Of a stretch of 64,000 bases of DNA, positions 62,986 through 64,000 are shown piece by piece. The position numbers were made by a program, and so were the translations under genes. Every line of letters starts with the position of its first letter. Position 1 is the stretch's first letter. The notes beneath the pieces were generated by a model, which did not search any database, was not told where the DNA came from, and saw only the letters and a list, made by a program, of their open reading frames with translations. The stretch is taken from NCBI RefSeq assembly GCF_000687915.1, contig NZ_JHZY01000004.1, positions 379,501 to 443,500 of the forward strand. Direction: 5' to 3'. This stretch comes from Leeuwenhoekiella sp. MAR_2009_132 (GTDB taxonomy: Bacteria > Bacteroidota > Bacteroidia > Flavobacteriales > Flavobacteriaceae).

Positions 62986-63010
62986 ACCCTCTTCAAAAGA
63001 GGGTTTTTTT
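62986..63010 (+). terminator. Terminator-like hairpin between small membrane protein and hydrolase genes
   Basis: ACCCTCTT (62986-62993) pairs with AAGAGGGT (62997-63004) and T7 follows to 63010, directly before the ATG at 63011. A -7 element TATATTTG (62978-62985) overlaps its upstream side, so termination and initiation may compete here. Confidence 0.7.
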
Positions 63011-63850
63011 ATGAATAAACTTTTTATGAAAATGCTTCCTAAAATCTTAGGAAACTACGTAAACACTCTGGCGCTAGTTAGTCCTCAAGCGGCAGCAAAA
63101 AAGGCTTTTAAAATTTTTAGTAAGCCTAGAAGAGGCAGAATAGGTCCGCATCACGAAGATTTTTTAAAACCAAATCTTGAACCGGCTTTACAAATAGATG
63201 AGCTGAGTATTCAACCCTATAAATGGTCTGGTGGAGAAAAAACAATTTTACTCGTACACGGTTGGGAAAGTCACACGCATCGTTGGAAAGAAATGATTGT
63301 ACGCTTAAAAAGTGAAAATTATACAATTATAGCATTTGATGCACCTGCACACGGCTACAGTACGGGTAAATATCTATACGTACCTATTTATGATCAAGTT
63401 TTAACTGCTATATTAGATAAATACCAGCCAGATTATATGATAGGTCATTCTATTGGAGGGATGACAGTTCTATTTAACCAATCTCAAAAATCAACATTCA
63501 AACCTAAAAAACTGGTCGTATTAGGTGCTCCAGATAGACTTGAAAGTATTTTAACTGATTATCAAAAAATATTAAATCTTAGCGACCGGGTAATGAATGC
63601 ACTCGAGAATTACTTCTTGAAGCGATTCAATTTTAAAACTAAAGATTTTTCTTCTTCAGTTTTTGCTAAAAATATTGAAACTCCCGCCTTAATCATTCAC
63701 GATAAAGACGACACTATTACTCCGGCTTCAGGCTCAAAGTCAATACACGCTACTTATAAAAATTCAGAATATATAGAAACAAAAGGGCTAAATCATTCTC
63801 TTTACGATACAAAAGTGAACGATCAAATCGTAGATTTTCTTAAACGTTAA
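63011..63850 (+). CDS. Alpha/beta hydrolase
   Basis: The 279-residue protein has the alpha/beta-hydrolase fold: [17 protein letters not shown] (about 81-97) with the oxyanion HGW, nucleophile Ser in the elbow GHSIGGMTV (about 144-152), an acid in [15 protein letters not shown] (about 230-244) and catalytic His in GLNHSLYD near residue 262. No signal peptide. The first ATG is used here; ATGs at residues 6 and 8 are in frame. It could act on esters or lipids; substrate unknown. Confidence 0.9.
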   Translation: MNKLFMKMLPKILGNYVNTLALVSPQAAAKKAFKIFSKPRRGRIGPHHEDFLKPNLEPALQIDELSIQPYKWSGGEKTILLVHGWESHTHRWKEMIVRLKSENYTIIAFDAPAHGYSTGKYLYVPIYDQVLTAILDKYQPDYMIGHSIGGMTVLFNQSQKSTFKPKKLVVLGAPDRLESILTDYQKILNLSDRVMNALENYFLKRFNFKTKDFSSSVFAKNIETPALIIHDKDDTITPASGSKSIHATYKNSEYIETKGLNHSLYDTKVNDQIVDFLKR

Positions 63851-63881
63851 TTTGATTTTTAAACACGTTACATTTACAACT

Positions 63882-64000
63882 ATGGAAGAACCCACTAAAA
63901 CCCGAATAAACAAATACCTCAGCGAGGTAGGATTTTGTTCTCGACGTGAAGCAGATAAATTAATTGACGCAGGTAGAATTACTGTAAATGGCAGTGTACC
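63882..64000 (+). CDS. S4-domain rRNA pseudouridine synthase, 5' end only
   Basis: ATG at 63882; 39 codons are visible before the window ends. The N-terminus reads [20 protein letters not shown] then [17 protein letters not shown], an S4 RNA-binding domain of the RsuA/RluB/RluF family (23S rRNA pseudouridine synthases). The catalytic domain lies beyond the window, so which of the group it is cannot be said. Confidence 0.85.
   Translation, partial: MEEPTKTRINKYLSEVGFCSRREADKLIDAGRITVNGSV

Overview
The window is one contiguous piece of an AT-rich chromosome from a marine-type member of the Bacteroidetes, most likely family Flavobacteriaceae. The evidence is a SusC/SusD pair with FecI/FecR-type regulation, fused SecDF, Rho with an Asn-rich insertion, MIP-like lipoproteins, DUF4293/DUF2911/DUF6588 proteins, an M56-BlaI pair, and repeated promoters of the Bacteroidetes type (TTG, about 19 bases, then TAnnTTTG). 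I cannot fix the genus. No insertion sequence, prophage, integron or CRISPR array is visible.

Layout. Positions 1-2600 hold a secreted M57 metalloprotease, tRNA-Arg(ACG) and a porin-like outer-membrane protein. Positions 2600-14130, all minus strand, hold an ABC exporter and then a nutrient-uptake locus in the order ECF sigma, FecR anti-sigma, SusC with an N-terminal STN signalling domain, SusD, and a two-domain M16 zinc protease. Positions 14360-16330 hold a divergent fasciclin gene and an ECF sigma/RskA pair. Positions 16470-22220 hold a GH2 beta-galactosidase with an apparent one-base frameshift in its signal peptide, a small Cys-containing protein, and a sodium symporter paired with myo-inositol oxygenase. 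Positions 22570-25660 are a thiamine salvage operon (thiM-thiE-thiD-tenA) behind a TPP riboswitch. Positions 26140-33070 hold an internally duplicated propeller-like lipoprotein, DUF423, apt, a 50-residue protein, the M56/BlaI signalling pair with an ordered operator array, and a diadenylate cyclase.

The second half is mainly housekeeping: a second ABC exporter with truA, a YfcE-like phosphodiesterase, DUF4293, rho, rpsT with two tRNA-Glu genes, proS, a Gly/Tyr/Phe-rich lipoprotein with a FadL-like protein, folE-cysS-yidD-lgt-DUF192-glsA, secDF, mdh, DUF6588, gyrB, asnB, DUF2911, queE, a HerA-like ATPase with a lipoprotein and a cupin, a small membrane protein, an alpha/beta hydrolase, and the start of an S4-domain pseudouridine synthase at the right edge.

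How the parts work together: the left half is mostly nutrient sensing and uptake (proteins or peptides, galactosides, inositol, thiamine precursors) with three separate envelope signalling modules (FecI/FecR/SusC, ECF/RskA/FAS1, BlaI/M56). The right half is translation, protein export and central metabolism. I saw no convincing brand-new multi-gene system. The best leads are the ECF-RskA-fasciclin module, the helically phased BlaI operator overlapping its promoter, the queE promoter that predicts a leaderless mRNA, the mdh start-site palindrome, and the T7-tract frameshift in the GH2 gene.
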